A stretch of 64,000 bases of DNA, from the NCBI RefSeq assembly GCF_001570725.1, contig NZ_BCNV01000001.1, forward strand, positions 930,001 through 994,000, in the 5' to 3' direction. Below, in pieces: positions 1 through 9,273 of this stretch. The translations under genes and the position numbers were made by a program. Each line of letters opens with the position of its first letter. Positions within the stretch are counted from its first letter, which is position 1. The stretch is from Paenibacillus amylolyticus (lineage in GTDB: Bacteria; Bacillota; Bacilli; Paenibacillales; Paenibacillaceae). A model generated the notes under the pieces. That model was not told where the DNA came from, ran no database searches, and saw nothing but the letters and a program-made list of their open reading frames with translations.

Positions 1-2
1 AG

Positions 3-677
3 GCTGCATACGACACTGCTTGTCGCATGTTACAAGACGTACAGGAGCAACGCATTCATGTGGAGCAGGAGTTGGAGGGCGGGCGGCAGTATCAGTACTG
101 GCAGAGTGACTACAACGCTCTGTGGGGGAAGAAGGAAGGGCGTCTGCTGGACCGGGATGAGGAATTGCAACAGATGGCTGAGAATAGGGAGCATCTGGCG
201 AGCGAGCTACAGGAACTGGATGAAGCTTTCCGGGAGGGAGAATACCTGCTCTATGCCCTTGAGCGTGCAGAGAAGGCATTGGCTTCGGCAGGCAATTGGG
301 GCGTATATGACATGATGGGTGGTGGGGTGATCTCCACACATATCAAGCGAGGACGAATGGATGATGCGCAGGTCGCGATCATGGATGCAGGTAAGCGTCT
401 GCGACGTTTTCAGAAGGAACTGGAGGATGTCGAGATGGCAGTACACGCGGATCTGCATCTGGGAGGCCTGCTTTCATTCGCAGACTATTTCTTCGATAAC
501 CTCTTCGTGGACTGGATGGTTCAGGACAAGATTCGCAAAGCCGAACGTCAGGTGAAGGATGGACTGAGCGCGGTTCGGAAAACCATGCATGTGTTGAGAG
601 ATGAAATGCGTGACCATAAGGCAGAGTTAGAGATATTGGATCATAAATATCATGCATATGTGGAACAGGCAGATTAA
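3..677 (+). CDS. Coiled-coil protein of unknown function, 5' end outside the window
   Basis: The frame is open to the left edge, so the ATG at 27 is probably internal and the gene is truncated by the window. The visible 225 residues are highly charged and mostly helical with heptad-like spacing (Glu/Arg/Leu rich), split by a short Gly-rich segment, GVYDMMGGGVISTHIKRGR, near residue 105. There is no signal peptide or membrane segment in the visible part. I do not recognise the family; the glycine-rich element inside a long helical region suggests a helical bundle, but this is inference. A strong terminator follows the stop codon. Confidence 0.7.
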   Translation, partial: AAYDTACRMLQDVQEQRIHVEQELEGGRQYQYWQSDYNALWGKKEGRLLDRDEELQQMAENREHLASELQELDEAFREGEYLLYALERAEKALASAGNWGVYDMMGGGVISTHIKRGRMDDAQVAIMDAGKRLRRFQKELEDVEMAVHADLHLGGLLSFADYFFDNLFVDWMVQDKIRKAERQVKDGLSAVRKTMHVLRDEMRDHKAELEILDHKYHAYVEQAD

Positions 678-687
678 GAGACATGAC

Positions 688-743
688 AAAAAAGGACACT
701 TCCGATTGTGCACCGATTTACTGTGCTTGGAAGTGTCCTTTTT
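688..743. terminator. Bidirectional rho-independent terminator
   Basis: A 15-base stem (AAAAAGGACACTTCC paired with GGAAGTGTCCTTTTT) has an A-run on one side and a T-run on the other. It can end both the coiled-coil gene and the convergent M42 peptidase gene. Confidence 0.9.
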
Positions 744-801
744 GGTTAGACAAGACATATAGATGTCATCCATCATGATTTCGTAGGTAATGGATTCTGT
801 T

Positions 802-1842
802 TTACTTGGTTGTAATGTAGGAAGCGAGCAAACGCGCCGTATTCAGGACAGCATCCTTATGTGTACGCTCCATGGAATGAGATGCGTGGACCCCTGGACC
901 GATCAGTGCGGCTCGGATATTGTTTCCACCGCGTAATGCTGCACTGCCATCGGAGCCATACTGGGGATAAATGTCCACGACGTAATCCATGCCATCTTGT
1001 TTGGCCAGTTCAATGAGACGGCTGGTCATATCATAGTCATACGGGCCAGAAGAGTCCTTGGCACATATGGAAACGTCGGTTTCTTTACAACTGAGGTCAT
1101 CACCCATCGCACCCATGTCTACAGCGATCATTTCACTGATTTCCGCAGGGATATATGATGCGCCATGTCCGACTTCTTCATAGTTCGAGATGAGCAGAGA
1201 GACGTTATGTAATGGTTTCCAGCCCTCACGATGTGCAGACTCAAGGATGCCGAACAGCGCAGCTACACTGGCTTTGTCATCCAGGTGACGTGATTTGATA
1301 TAACCACTCGGCGTGATGACTGCACGAGCATCGAAGGAGATAAAGTCACCGACAGCGATCCCGAGTTTCAACACATCTTCCTTAGAGGAGACGACTTCAT
1401 CGATGCGAACTTCCATATGGCTCTCGGTCCGTTCAAAGGTTCGTGCATCTGGATAGACGTGTACAGAAGGGTGAAGGGAGAGAATGGTACCTGTATATGT
1501 TTTTCCATCCCGAGTATGGATGCTGCAGTACTCGTTTTCGATACTTTGCATGGAAAATCCACCAACAGAGGTCAGTTTTAATGTGCCATAAGATGTAATG
1601 GAGCGCACCATGGCCCCTAGCGTATCCACGTGGGCGCTCAAAGCAATCGTCTTGGACGAATCCTGCCCAGGCAATGTAAGTACTGCACCGCCCTTGTTAT
1701 TCAGCTCACAGGCGATGCCCAGTGATTCTGCTTCCTCGCGGATCATCTCAATAATATGATGGGTGTACCCACTTGGACTTGGTGTGTCCAGCAATTTTTT
1801 CAGAAAAGACAGTACGTAAGATTCATCAATCGTAAAACTCAT
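802..1842 (-). CDS. M42 family metallopeptidase (glutamyl aminopeptidase / FrvX-like)
   Basis: 346 residues, the usual size for M42 aminopeptidases, which are cytoplasmic di-metal enzymes that trim peptides in large dodecameric shells. Metal-ligand motifs appear in order: ALSAHVDTLG (first His and Asp), RHLDDKAS (bridging Asp), NYEEVGHG (catalytic and ligand Glu), IAVDMGAMGD (Asp) and the C-terminal HASHSMERTH (His). Start ATG is preceded by AAGGAGG at good spacing. The LapA-like gene lies upstream on the same strand about 110 bases away, so co-transcription is possible. The exact substrate cannot be told from sequence; related proteins were once misnamed endoglucanase M. Confidence 0.93.
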   Translation of the reverse strand: MSFTIDESYVLSFLKKLLDTPSPSGYTHHIIEMIREEAESLGIACELNNKGGAVLTLPGQDSSKTIALSAHVDTLGAMVRSITSYGTLKLTSVGGFSMQSIENEYCSIHTRDGKTYTGTILSLHPSVHVYPDARTFERTESHMEVRIDEVVSSKEDVLKLGIAVGDFISFDARAVITPSGYIKSRHLDDKASVAALFGILESAHREGWKPLHNVSLLISNYEEVGHGASYIPAEISEMIAVDMGAMGDDLSCKETDVSICAKDSSGPYDYDMTSRLIELAKQDGMDYVVDIYPQYGSDGSAALRGGNNIRAALIGPGVHASHSMERTHKDAVLNTARLLASYITTK

Positions 1843-1954
1843 TGTTTAATTTCCTCCTTGGAACGTGGGTATGGTGTGAAACAAAATACAGCCTGTCTGG
1901 GGGAGCGAATGTGATACGACCATTCCTGACTCGCCAGCAGGCTGACTCTGTTGG

Positions 1955-2335
1955 TTACAATGTCCCCGTAGGGTTTCCTTTGCGCTGACTCTGAATCGAA
2001 TCATTTTCCAATAAGCTGTCCGGTTCTTTTGAGTCCAGAGAATCCATCGTTTTGAAAGAATCGAGCGAAGATTTGCTTGCCGTCGAATTTTCCAATTCAG
2101 ATACACGCAATTTCAATTGCTTGTTCTCACGTTGCAATCGGTATTGGCGATAGATGCCATATGACCCTACAATAATTCCACCGATCAGGGTACAACCGAG
2201 AATGAGCAAGATCAGCGGAATCTGTACCGTGTTAAATAACAGGTTCACTTGTACGGAATCCACATTAATGACCGCAAAGATCCCCGTGAGCAGTGCAAAA
2301 ACGAGACCTGCTATGAGTGCCCATTGCATTTTCAT
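1955..2335 (-). CDS. LapA-domain (DUF1049) small membrane protein
   Basis: 126 residues with two hydrophobic helices (about residues 5-25 and 38-60) followed by a basic linker, a short coiled coil (YRLQRENKQLKLRVSELENS) and a polar tail rich in Ser, Asp and Lys. This is the arrangement of LapA/YrvD-type proteins, which in Gram-negatives aid lipopolysaccharide assembly; in Firmicutes the role is unknown. ATG follows AAGGAGG with 7-base spacing. Confidence 0.82.
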   Translation of the reverse strand: MKMQWALIAGLVFALLTGIFAVINVDSVQVNLLFNTVQIPLILLILGCTLIGGIIVGSYGIYRQYRLQRENKQLKLRVSELENSTASKSSLDSFKTMDSLDSKEPDSLLENDSIQSQRKGNPTGTL

Positions 2336-2412
2336 GGTGTTGCCTCCTTGTTGAACAATTGAGAACTAGATATGCATTACCCATATTCGGGTATGTTGCA
2401 TCTTGTATTGAT

Positions 2413-2444
2413 GATAAAATCCCCTGCCCAAACGGGCAAGGGAT
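2413..2444 (-). terminator. Rho-independent terminator after pepF
   Basis: Read on the minus strand, ATCCCTTGCCC and GGGCAGGGGAT form a stem with a four-base loop followed by TTTTATC. It lies 24 bases past the pepF stop. Confidence 0.8.
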
Positions 2445-2467
2445 ACAGGTCACATGGAAAGACAACC

Positions 2468-4387
2468 TTATTTGGTTAGCTGCTCCATCTGTTGAATCAA
2501 TTCCTTGAAGACACTCATAGCTTCACGAATCGGCTGTGGTGTAGACATATCCACACCGGCTTTTTTCAGAATGTTGATGGAGTAATCACTGCCACCGCTC
2601 TTCAGGAAGCCAAGATAACGGTCAACAGCCGGTTGGCCCTCTTCCAGGATTTGCTTGGAGAAGCTTGTCGCTGCGGAGAAGCCTGTAGCATATTTGTAAA
2701 CGTAGAAGCTGTTATAGAAGTGGGGAATACGAGCCCATTCCATTTCAATATCTTTGTCGACAACCATGTCTTTACCGTGATATTTAACGTTCAGATCATA
2801 ATAGATCTCGGATAACAATTGTGGTGTTAATGCGTCACCTTGTTCGGCACGCTCATGAATGATTTTCTCGAATTCAGCAAACATGGTCTGACGGAATACC
2901 GTTGTACGGAATTGATCGGCATAATAGGTCAACAGATACAATTTTTCCTTCGGATCTGTTGATTTGTTAAGCAGATAATCCATGAGCAACGCTTCGTTGG
3001 TTGTAGATGCAACTTCAGCAAGGAAAATGGTATACTGCGCATCGCGATACGGAAGTGTTGTATCCGAGTAATGTGAATGCAGAGCGTGACCCATTTCATG
3101 TGCCAATGTGAACATGCTGTTCAGGTTATCTTTGTGATTCAACAAGACATATGGGTGAGTGCCGTAAGCGCCCCAGGCATAAGCACCTGAACGTTTATTT
3201 TCATTCTCATATATATCGATCCAGCGGTTATCATATCCAGTCTGCAATGCGTCTGCATAGTCCTTACCGAGTGGTGTCAGGCCATCTTTGACAGTTTGTT
3301 TCGCTTCCTCATACGTAATATCCATTTTGTACTCATCTACGAGCGGAGCGAACAGGTCATACATGTGCAATTGATCCACACCAAGCAACTTTTTGCGCAG
3401 GTCCATATAACGATGTAATAACGGAAGGCTCTCGTGAATGGTGTCTACCAGATTGGTATACACATCCGTTGGAATGTTATCTCCATAGAGGGACATTTCC
3501 ATTACGGAAGGGTACTTCCGTACATTGGCATAGAACATATTTTTGGTTACATTCGCATTTAGGGCAGCCGCAATTGTATTCTTCTGTTTGGCATAGGTTT
3601 CGTATACCGCTTTGAAGGCACGTTCGCGAACTTCACGATTCGGATTCTCAAGGAATTGAATGTAGCTGCCGTGTGTCAGCTCAACTTCATTACCATGTTC
3701 ATCCTTGATTCTCGGAAACTTGAGATCGGCGTTATTCAACATGCTAAAGATCGTCTGTGGTGCTTGTGAAAGGTTGCCTACCTGAGCAAGCAAAGCCTCC
3801 TCGGTTTGGCTAAGAACGTGGGCTTTTTCCCGTTTCATCTCTTCCAACGTAAATGTATATGCTGAGAGTTTTTCGTTCGCAATGAACGCGTCCAACTCAT
3901 CGTCAGGAAGGGAGAGAATCTCCGGTGTGACAAAAGAAAGTGCTTCACCAACCCGTACGCCTAATTTCTGGGCTTTTTGGGACAGGTTTTGATATGTAGG
4001 ATTCGCTGTGTCTTCATCTTGATGCATACGTGCATACACAAAGAGGCGTTCTATTTTGAGGCTGATCTCATCTTCGAACTCGAAGCAAGATTTGAGTACG
4101 TCAGGTTGATTCAGTTTGCCTTGAAATTCGGAGGCCTTCTTGGTCAAAGACGATACTTCTTCATATTCCTGATCCCAGGCATTCTGATCGGCAAATAAAT
4201 CTTCCAGTTTCCAGCTATGCTCGGCTGGCACCTCGGAACGTTTCAATAATTGACTCATGGAAATCCTCCTTTGATGATCTGATGAATGGTTGGACGAAGC
4301 TGCCTTCGTCGCGCTCGCTTGTGCGGAGAGAGACGAAGGAATCAGACTAAGTACCAGTATAACAGATAGCGATTTTTGGTATTTCAA
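2468..4387 (-). CDS. pepF: Oligoendopeptidase F (M3B), with two apparent starts: secreted and cytoplasmic
   Basis: Zinc metallopeptidase that cleaves oligopeptides of roughly 7-17 residues. The catalytic HEMGHALHSHYSD motif is intact in the C-terminal half. Two in-frame starts both have excellent ribosome binding sites. TTG at 4387 follows TAAGGAGG with 7-base spacing and adds 43 residues beginning MKYQKSLSVILVLSLIPSSL, a classical signal peptide with a candidate AQA/ASA cleavage site. ATG at 4258 follows AAAGGAGG with 6-base spacing and gives the 596-residue cytoplasmic form typical of the family (MSQLLKRSEVPAEHSWKLED). The maximal frame is reported here. The intracellular form is well known in Bacillus; a secreted isoform is inference. 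Confidence 0.9.
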   Translation of the reverse strand: MKYQKSLSVILVLSLIPSSLSAQASATKAASSNHSSDHQRRISMSQLLKRSEVPAEHSWKLEDLFADQNAWDQEYEEVSSLTKKASEFQGKLNQPDVLKSCFEFEDEISLKIERLFVYARMHQDEDTANPTYQNLSQKAQKLGVRVGEALSFVTPEILSLPDDELDAFIANEKLSAYTFTLEEMKREKAHVLSQTEEALLAQVGNLSQAPQTIFSMLNNADLKFPRIKDEHGNEVELTHGSYIQFLENPNREVRERAFKAVYETYAKQKNTIAAALNANVTKNMFYANVRKYPSVMEMSLYGDNIPTDVYTNLVDTIHESLPLLHRYMDLRKKLLGVDQLHMYDLFAPLVDEYKMDITYEEAKQTVKDGLTPLGKDYADALQTGYDNRWIDIYENENKRSGAYAWGAYGTHPYVLLNHKDNLNSMFTLAHEMGHALHSHYSDTTLPYRDAQYTIFLAEVASTTNEALLMDYLLNKSTDPKEKLYLLTYYADQFRTTVFRQTMFAEFEKIIHERAEQGDALTPQLLSEIYYDLNVKYHGKDMVVDKDIEMEWARIPHFYNSFYVYKYATGFSAATSFSKQILEEGQPAVDRYLGFLKSGGSDYSINILKKAGVDMSTPQPIREAMSVFKELIQQMEQLTK

Positions 4388-4470
4388 CGGCCTTCCTCCT
4401 TACGATACGAATAATCTCGTATAGTATGACCTTAGACACGTTGAAATATTTGAGCATCAGGGTCCCGTGA

Positions 4471-4656
4471 TTAGGTTCCCATGTTATACAAGAAATAAAC
4501 GATCAGGAAAAAGGCGAAACAAATGAGCAGGGTAGCAATAAGCGCCATTCCCCGTCTTAGTCGATCCGGGATGGAATTGCGTCCCAGAATAAGCACAATA
4601 CCAAGGGAAAAGGCAAGGATAATAAAGATGACGACATTGCTTGAGTCAAGCGGCAT
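4471..4656 (-). CDS. Small membrane protein of unknown function
   Basis: 61 residues that are almost wholly two transmembrane helices (about 8-25 and 36-57) joined by a basic turn containing NSIPDRLRRG, so both ends probably face outward by the positive-inside rule. ATG is preceded by AAAGGGG. Its start lies 3 bases past the stop codon of the upstream 77-residue gene, so the two are almost certainly one transcript with coupled translation. No family recognised. Confidence 0.65.
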   Translation of the reverse strand: MPLDSSNVVIFIILAFSLGIVLILGRNSIPDRLRRGMALIATLLICFAFFLIVYFLYNMGT

Positions 4657-4659
4657 GGG

Positions 4660-4893
4660 TTAGACCCCTTTGAAGGCAGCCATCAATTGACGCCATTCAT
4701 CCTCACGGTTCTCAAAATCTGCTTTTGGGAAACGGCGTTCAGCCCAGTGCATTAACGCAGGACGGCTAAGGAAAGTATGGCATTCTTCGCCCCACTCTTC
4801 CGAAATTTCTCGCAGTACGAGATATTTGCCCTGAACTTCTACAGTCATCATATTCCACTTGTCTGTTTTGTATATTTCATGTTTTTTTATCAT
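4660..4893 (-). CDS. Conserved-looking 77-residue cytoplasmic protein, unknown function
   Basis: Soluble mixed alpha/beta composition with no signal peptide; it opens with a lysine-rich segment (MIKKHEIYKTDKWN) and ends in an aromatic, charged helix (HWAERRFPKADFENREDEW). ATG follows GGAG at 8-base spacing. It is the first gene of a two-gene unit with the downstream small membrane protein. I do not recognise a domain. The gene is divergent from the cold shock gene with about 160 bases between them. Confidence 0.65.
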   Translation of the reverse strand: MIKKHEIYKTDKWNMMTVEVQGKYLVLREISEEWGEECHTFLSRPALMHWAERRFPKADFENREDEWRQLMAAFKGV

Positions 4894-4981
4894 AGGTAGT
4901 CTCCAAACTAACGGTTTTGGTAAAATGATACCGTACCCTACGATTCAAAGCAAATTTTTTCGACATTTATGGAAAGATAAA

Positions 4982-5010
4982 TTGCAAATTGGAAGCCCAT
5001 ACAGTATAAT
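4982..5010 (+). promoter_or_regulatory. Sigma-A promoter of the cold shock gene
   Basis: TTGCAA, 17 bases, then TATAAT. Predicted start near 5017 leaves only about 40 bases of leader, so this gene lacks the long cold-shock leader of cspA-type genes. Confidence 0.8.
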
Positions 5011-5055
5011 AAGGGTATTCGCCATAGATGGCGATATTTTTAGGAGGTTTTTCAT

Positions 5056-5253
5056 TTGAAAGGTACAGTTAAATGGTTTAACGCAGAAAAAGGCTATGGC
5101 TTTATTTCAGTTGAAGGCGGCGAGGACGTATTCGTACATTTCTCCGCAATCCAAGGAGACGGCTTCAAAACATTGGAAGAAGGTCAAGCGGTAGAATTCG
5201 AAATCACTGATGGAAACCGTGGTCCTCAAGCAGCTAACGTAAACAAACTGTAA
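5056..5253 (+). CDS. csp: Cold shock protein (CspA/CspB family)
   Basis: 65-residue single OB-fold RNA chaperone. Both RNA-binding motifs are present: KGYGFI (RNP1) and VFVHF (RNP2), with the aromatic surface residues intact. It starts at TTG (5056), set 8 bases after AGGAGG; no ATG is available in frame, and TTG may keep expression moderate. It is monocistronic between its own sigma-A promoter and a terminator. Which paralogue (B, C or D) cannot be fixed without the rest of the genome. Confidence 0.95.
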   Translation: MKGTVKWFNAEKGYGFISVEGGEDVFVHFSAIQGDGFKTLEEGQAVEFEITDGNRGPQAANVNKL

Positions 5254-5316
5254 GAATTTATCCGGCTAACGGACTTCTTATACATGATAAATTAATAGCT
5301 GAATATTAAGAACCCA

Positions 5317-5351
5317 AGCACAGTCCCCTCAAGGGAGGCTGTGCTTTTTTT
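5317..5351 (+). terminator. Rho-independent terminator after csp
   Basis: AGCACAG and CTGTGCT close a stem with an inner CCCCT/AGGGA helix, followed by seven T residues. Confidence 0.88.
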
Positions 5352-5407
5352 GATTCTACATTTTGGGTGCGAATATCCGTTGCATACGGTGTGGGTTCCC
5401 TGTGTTT

Positions 5408-6580
5408 TCAAGACGCACGATGAGTCATGCTGGACCATAACTTTAATCCGAAACCGATCAGGGCAACCAGGGAGAAAGCCATGGCGGTGAGATAGAAGGT
5501 TTGTCTGCCTGCATGTTCCAGTATCAGTCCGCCCAACGTGCCACTTAGCAATCCCGAGGCACTGGACCACACGATAGTGAACAAAGCCATACCTGTAGCT
5601 CTGTAGCTGTCGGGAACAAGGCGAATGATGTAGCGGACAGCGGTAACGTAGAAAATACCGAAGGTAACGCTGTGCATCGTCTGAATGGCAACGACAGCTG
5701 CAGGTGTATCGGATATGGACATGAGAAGCAAACGAACCGTATACATCAGTGCAGCAAAAGCAATAAGCGGCAGTTCTTTATACCGGTTTCCATACTTGCT
5801 AAGCAGCAGGAATATGGGGATCTCACTTACGGAAGAGATCAGCAAAGACCAACCGATCAGCCCCTCGCTGGCACCCAGCTCTTTTAGCGTGATGGTAAGA
5901 AAAGCTTCGTTCATCCGATGTCCCATGGCTAGCAAAAATACACAGCCAAAAAAGGTGAGCACATCTCTGCGTTTCAAAATAGCCCATAGCCCCGAAAGAT
6001 CCATTTTACTACTACTTCCCGAAGGTTGATCCTTCAATTGAAAACTGATAAGTAATGTTGTCGCAGCGAGACCGACACAAACCCAGATCGTCCATCCTGG
6101 ACCAAAAGATCCAAGGAAGTACCCGATACTTAATGCGAAGAAGGCATACCCGATCGATCCGAAGACTCGAATGGAAGTGAAATTTCGACCATACTTGCTG
6201 GCTGTTGTGATAGCCATCGTATCGGAGAGTGGATAGACCGGATAATAGAAAAAGTAAAACAGGGTCACGAGTACAAATACCTGACCGAAAGTCGTTGCAT
6301 TGGCGAGCATGATACCTGTAATCAATTGACCACCAAGCAGAATGATCATCACTTTGCGCACCGTTTGGTAGCGGTCGCTGGCCATGCTCCAAAACATATT
6401 GGAAAACACAGAGATGAGGGGCCCGATTCCGTAAAGGTAACCGATCTCCGCCCGGCTAAAGCCCAGATGACTAAAGTAAAGCTGGAAATAGGATACCACC
6501 AGAACGGTGGAACCGAAGATGGTGAACATGAGAGCCCGCAGCCAGTTCTGATCCGGGCGGGCGTTGTGACTTAATTTCAT
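5408..6580 (-). CDS. MFS transporter, LacY/HcaT-like (MFS_1-like family)
   Basis: About 390 residues with roughly 12 membrane helices. The N-terminal region (YFQLYFSHLGFSRAEIGYL) and the RVFGSIGYAFFAL segment in helix 5 are typical of the MFS_1-like branch that includes HcaT and nucleoside or sugar proton symporters. ATG at 6580 is chosen because TTGGAG lies 9 bases upstream; a TTG at 6595 would add five residues but has no good ribosome binding site. Substrate unknown. The next gene upstream on this strand is a MATE-like transporter about 40 bases away, so the two could be co-transcribed. Confidence 0.85.
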   Translation of the reverse strand: MKLSHNARPDQNWLRALMFTIFGSTVLVVSYFQLYFSHLGFSRAEIGYLYGIGPLISVFSNMFWSMASDRYQTVRKVMIILLGGQLITGIMLANATTFGQVFVLVTLFYFFYYPVYPLSDTMAITTASKYGRNFTSIRVFGSIGYAFFALSIGYFLGSFGPGWTIWVCVGLAATTLLISFQLKDQPSGSSSKMDLSGLWAILKRRDVLTFFGCVFLLAMGHRMNEAFLTITLKELGASEGLIGWSLLISSVSEIPIFLLLSKYGNRYKELPLIAFAALMYTVRLLLMSISDTPAAVVAIQTMHSVTFGIFYVTAVRYIIRLVPDSYRATGMALFTIVWSSASGLLSGTLGGLILEHAGRQTFYLTAMAFSLVALIGFGLKLWSSMTHRAS

Positions 6581-6620
6581 GATGAGAGACTCCAATCCTG
6601 ATAACAGTTCAATGATTTTA

Positions 6621-7961
6621 TTACCCTTTCAGGGATGATGATTTACTGGTAGACGGCACGGACATTGTAGGTTCTTGCTGCGTACGCCGGATAACAAGCC
6701 AGACAATGATAAGTTCGGCGAGCAGGCCAAGGGATTGGGCAACAGCACCAATCATGCCGTTCCAGGCAGGAAAAATACTAACAAGAATAAGCAGCACAAT
6801 TACCGTGCAGATGGCATTCGCCGTTTGTGAACGAAACATCGTTTTCGTCTGACCGCGGAGAAGAATGATGCCATTGCTGAAATCCAGAAAAGGGAAGATC
6901 AGCGGAAATAAGACGAACGCACGCAGTGTCCAGAGACTTTGTTCCAACAATTCACCCTGCACGCTCATGACATTTTCGAATACCCATGGTCCCAGGGGGG
7001 TATAGGCAATCGACACCGTCATTGCAAACGGGATAAATCCGGTGACAAGCGCGAATTTCCGTACCAGTTTGGCGTCTACAAGGTAGAAATTAAGCACGAT
7101 CTGATGGATGTATGTAAAAAAGCTTAGCATTAACTGCATCAGACTGCTTGCTATGGCAAAGGAAGAAATGGCTAGTGCAATCCCGGTCGTTTTGCCAAGT
7201 ACGATGTTAATGACCGGTCCTATAAACAGCGCGACAAAGCTGGATAACAACAGCGGCTTATAAAAGCGAAATACGTCTCCCTTGCTCTCGACGGGATGAT
7301 CCTCTAGCTTGGCGGGCATCTTGCGCTTGATGCTGTTTCCCTCCAAAAAGCTGACCAGCGCTTCAATCATCATGCCAGCAGCAAAAATGATAGCGCCTAC
7401 ACGTCCGCTGTCAATGCTGTCTGTATATATGAAATACAGGGATAGTCCATACATGCCGGCTAAACGGAATACCATGCCAATTGTTAACCACTTGGTTCGG
7501 TTATTCGTAATGATGATCCCTTGATAAATGTTGCGGATCACCGAAAAGATACTCACATACATGAGGATTTCATATACATCGATGACTTTGTTCAGCAGAT
7601 CCGGACTAACACCAAACAGGTATTTGAATACCCCAGTACCTACAGGAGAGTAAACGATGAGAAAACCGATGAGAAGTACACAGGCAAGAAATATTTTGGT
7701 CACAAACGTGAGGGCCTGAAAGGAAAGGCGATCGCGAACCAGTGCGGAACAGGTTTGCCGCAGCAGGGTGGAGGGGCGTTCGGTGAGGGTTAACAAGCTA
7801 CCGGCGATAGCATAGCTGGCAATAACCGTCTCGGGATGAGCGGAACGTGCTAATGTGCTGTTTATAATGACGTGAGAAATGGTGACGAGAGAGGCGGAAA
7901 TGCCAAGTGGCACAAAAAAAGAAAATAACCGTCTCCACGAAAGTGATTCACTTGACGACAT
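6621..7961 (-). CDS. MOP-superfamily (MATE/flippase-like) integral membrane protein
   Basis: 446 residues, about 12 membrane helices in two halves (helices end near residue 210, a basic loop SIKRKMPAKLEDHPVESKGD follows, then the second half). The pattern matches multidrug-efflux MatE or polysaccharide-flippase proteins of the MOP superfamily, but it is distinct from the canonical MATE gene at 10.3-11.7 kb. ATG follows AAAGGAG at good spacing. A Ser-rich C-terminal tail is cytoplasmic. Function (drug efflux or lipid-linked substrate flipping) cannot be decided from sequence. Confidence 0.78.
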   Translation of the reverse strand: MSSSESLSWRRLFSFFVPLGISASLVTISHVIINSTLARSAHPETVIASYAIAGSLLTLTERPSTLLRQTCSALVRDRLSFQALTFVTKIFLACVLLIGFLIVYSPVGTGVFKYLFGVSPDLLNKVIDVYEILMYVSIFSVIRNIYQGIIITNNRTKWLTIGMVFRLAGMYGLSLYFIYTDSIDSGRVGAIIFAAGMMIEALVSFLEGNSIKRKMPAKLEDHPVESKGDVFRFYKPLLLSSFVALFIGPVINIVLGKTTGIALAISSFAIASSLMQLMLSFFTYIHQIVLNFYLVDAKLVRKFALVTGFIPFAMTVSIAYTPLGPWVFENVMSVQGELLEQSLWTLRAFVLFPLIFPFLDFSNGIILLRGQTKTMFRSQTANAICTVIVLLILVSIFPAWNGMIGAVAQSLGLLAELIIVWLVIRRTQQEPTMSVPSTSKSSSLKG

Positions 7962-8055
7962 GTCAACGACTCCTTTGATGGATGAAATATGCCTAGTATA
8001 TCACAAAGCTTTGAACGCCGATGCGATTTTTTGTGCGGAATATGCGGCAGATCAT

Positions 8056-8084
8056 TTGTACAATTAAGGGGATCATATTATAAT
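8056..8084 (+). promoter_or_regulatory. Sigma-A promoter of ytpB
   Basis: TTGTAC, 17 bases, TATAAT, about 50 bases upstream of the ytpB start codon. Confidence 0.65.
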
Positions 8085-8140
8085 AGGAATGGTTAAAAAT
8101 CGCTCTAATACGTATTCAACCAAGTGGAGGCACATTTATT

Positions 8141-9220
8141 TTGAGCCAATCAAATCGAAAACGTCATCAATATCCGCGTGGACCGCTGGCATTGATGAGA
8201 GGGGTGTACAAATACACCATTCCGGAAACACGGAAGGCATTGAATGGATGGCGTGCCCAAGCTGAGACGATTCCGAATGAGGAATTGCGTACACAGGCAC
8301 TTGCCAGTCTGAAGGATAAGCAGTTTCACTGTGAAGGCGGAACCGTCTACGCTTTAGCTGATTTGCCCAACAGACACATTCTGATTCCGCTGATCGTTTC
8401 ATATCAAACTATTAGTGATTATTTGGACAATCTGTGCGACCGCAGCACCTCGATGGACCCGGATGACTTTCGTCTTCTCCATCAATCCATGCTTGATGCG
8501 GTAGATCCCGAAGCAATTCCCGTCAATTATTATGCCCTCCGTGAGGAGCAGGATGACGGTGGATATCTGCGGAATCTGGTGACCACATGTCAGGAACTGA
8601 CCCGTCAGTTACCAGGCTATGCGTCCGCCAAGCCCCAAATTCAGGATCTGGCAGGCCTATACACGGACCTGCAGGTATATAAGCATATCAAGCCGGAACT
8701 GAGAGAAACGGCACTGCTCGAATGGTGGTCGGAGCACCGTCATCGCACACCTCAGTTTCGTTGGAACGAATTTGCTGCTGCAACTGGCTCTACACTGGGC
8801 GTATTCATGCTGTTTTTGGCTGCGAGTGACGATCAGTTGACCGAAGAGCAAGCGGCCTCGATCCACACGGCCTACTTCCCACATGTATGCGCATTGCACA
8901 TTATGCTCGATTACTTAATTGATCAGGATGAGGACCGCATCGGGGGAGATCTCAACTTCTGCAACTATTATGAGAATGTTGAGACAATGCTGGACCGAAT
9001 TGCTTTTATTGTGGAGATGGCACGCAGCGATGTGCAGAAGATTCCGGGAAGCTCCTTTCACCGGATGATCATCGAAGGACTAATTGCCATTTACCTGTCT
9101 GATCCCAAAGTCAGCGAACAGCAGGAAGTTCGCGTCGTGTCCAAACGTCTGATGAAGAATAGTCCAATGACAAGAATATTTTTCTTCATTTTCAGTCGCT
9201 GGATACGGAAAAATATGTAA
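8141..9220 (+). CDS. ytpB: Tetraprenyl-beta-curcumene synthase (YtpB, DUF2600)
   Basis: Class I terpene synthase of the unusual DUF2600 family. In B. subtilis it cyclises heptaprenyl (C35) diphosphate to tetraprenyl-beta-curcumene, the precursor that SqhC turns into sporulenes in spore membranes. Visible features: an N-terminal YTIPETRKALNGWRAQAE segment, the acidic metal-binding stretch DYLDNLCDR near residue 92, and DYLIDQDEDRIGGDLNF near 256, matching the two Asp-rich regions of the family. Length (359) is normal. Starts at TTG, 10 bases after GTGGAGG. No sqhC is in this window. It has its own promoter and may read into pfkA 50 bases downstream. Confidence 0.9.
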   Translation: MSQSNRKRHQYPRGPLALMRGVYKYTIPETRKALNGWRAQAETIPNEELRTQALASLKDKQFHCEGGTVYALADLPNRHILIPLIVSYQTISDYLDNLCDRSTSMDPDDFRLLHQSMLDAVDPEAIPVNYYALREEQDDGGYLRNLVTTCQELTRQLPGYASAKPQIQDLAGLYTDLQVYKHIKPELRETALLEWWSEHRHRTPQFRWNEFAAATGSTLGVFMLFLAASDDQLTEEQAASIHTAYFPHVCALHIMLDYLIDQDEDRIGGDLNFCNYYENVETMLDRIAFIVEMARSDVQKIPGSSFHRMIIEGLIAIYLSDPKVSEQQEVRVVSKRLMKNSPMTRIFFFIFSRWIRKNM

Positions 9221-9273
9221 GTCAGGTGTGTTGTTGCGGAGCCTGAAGTGAAACTAGAGGAGGAAGAAACATC

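Noticed and set aside
1846..2106. 86-codon ORF antiparallel frame over the LapA-like gene
   Set aside because: It is on the same strand but another frame of the LapA gene, with no binding site; a shadow.
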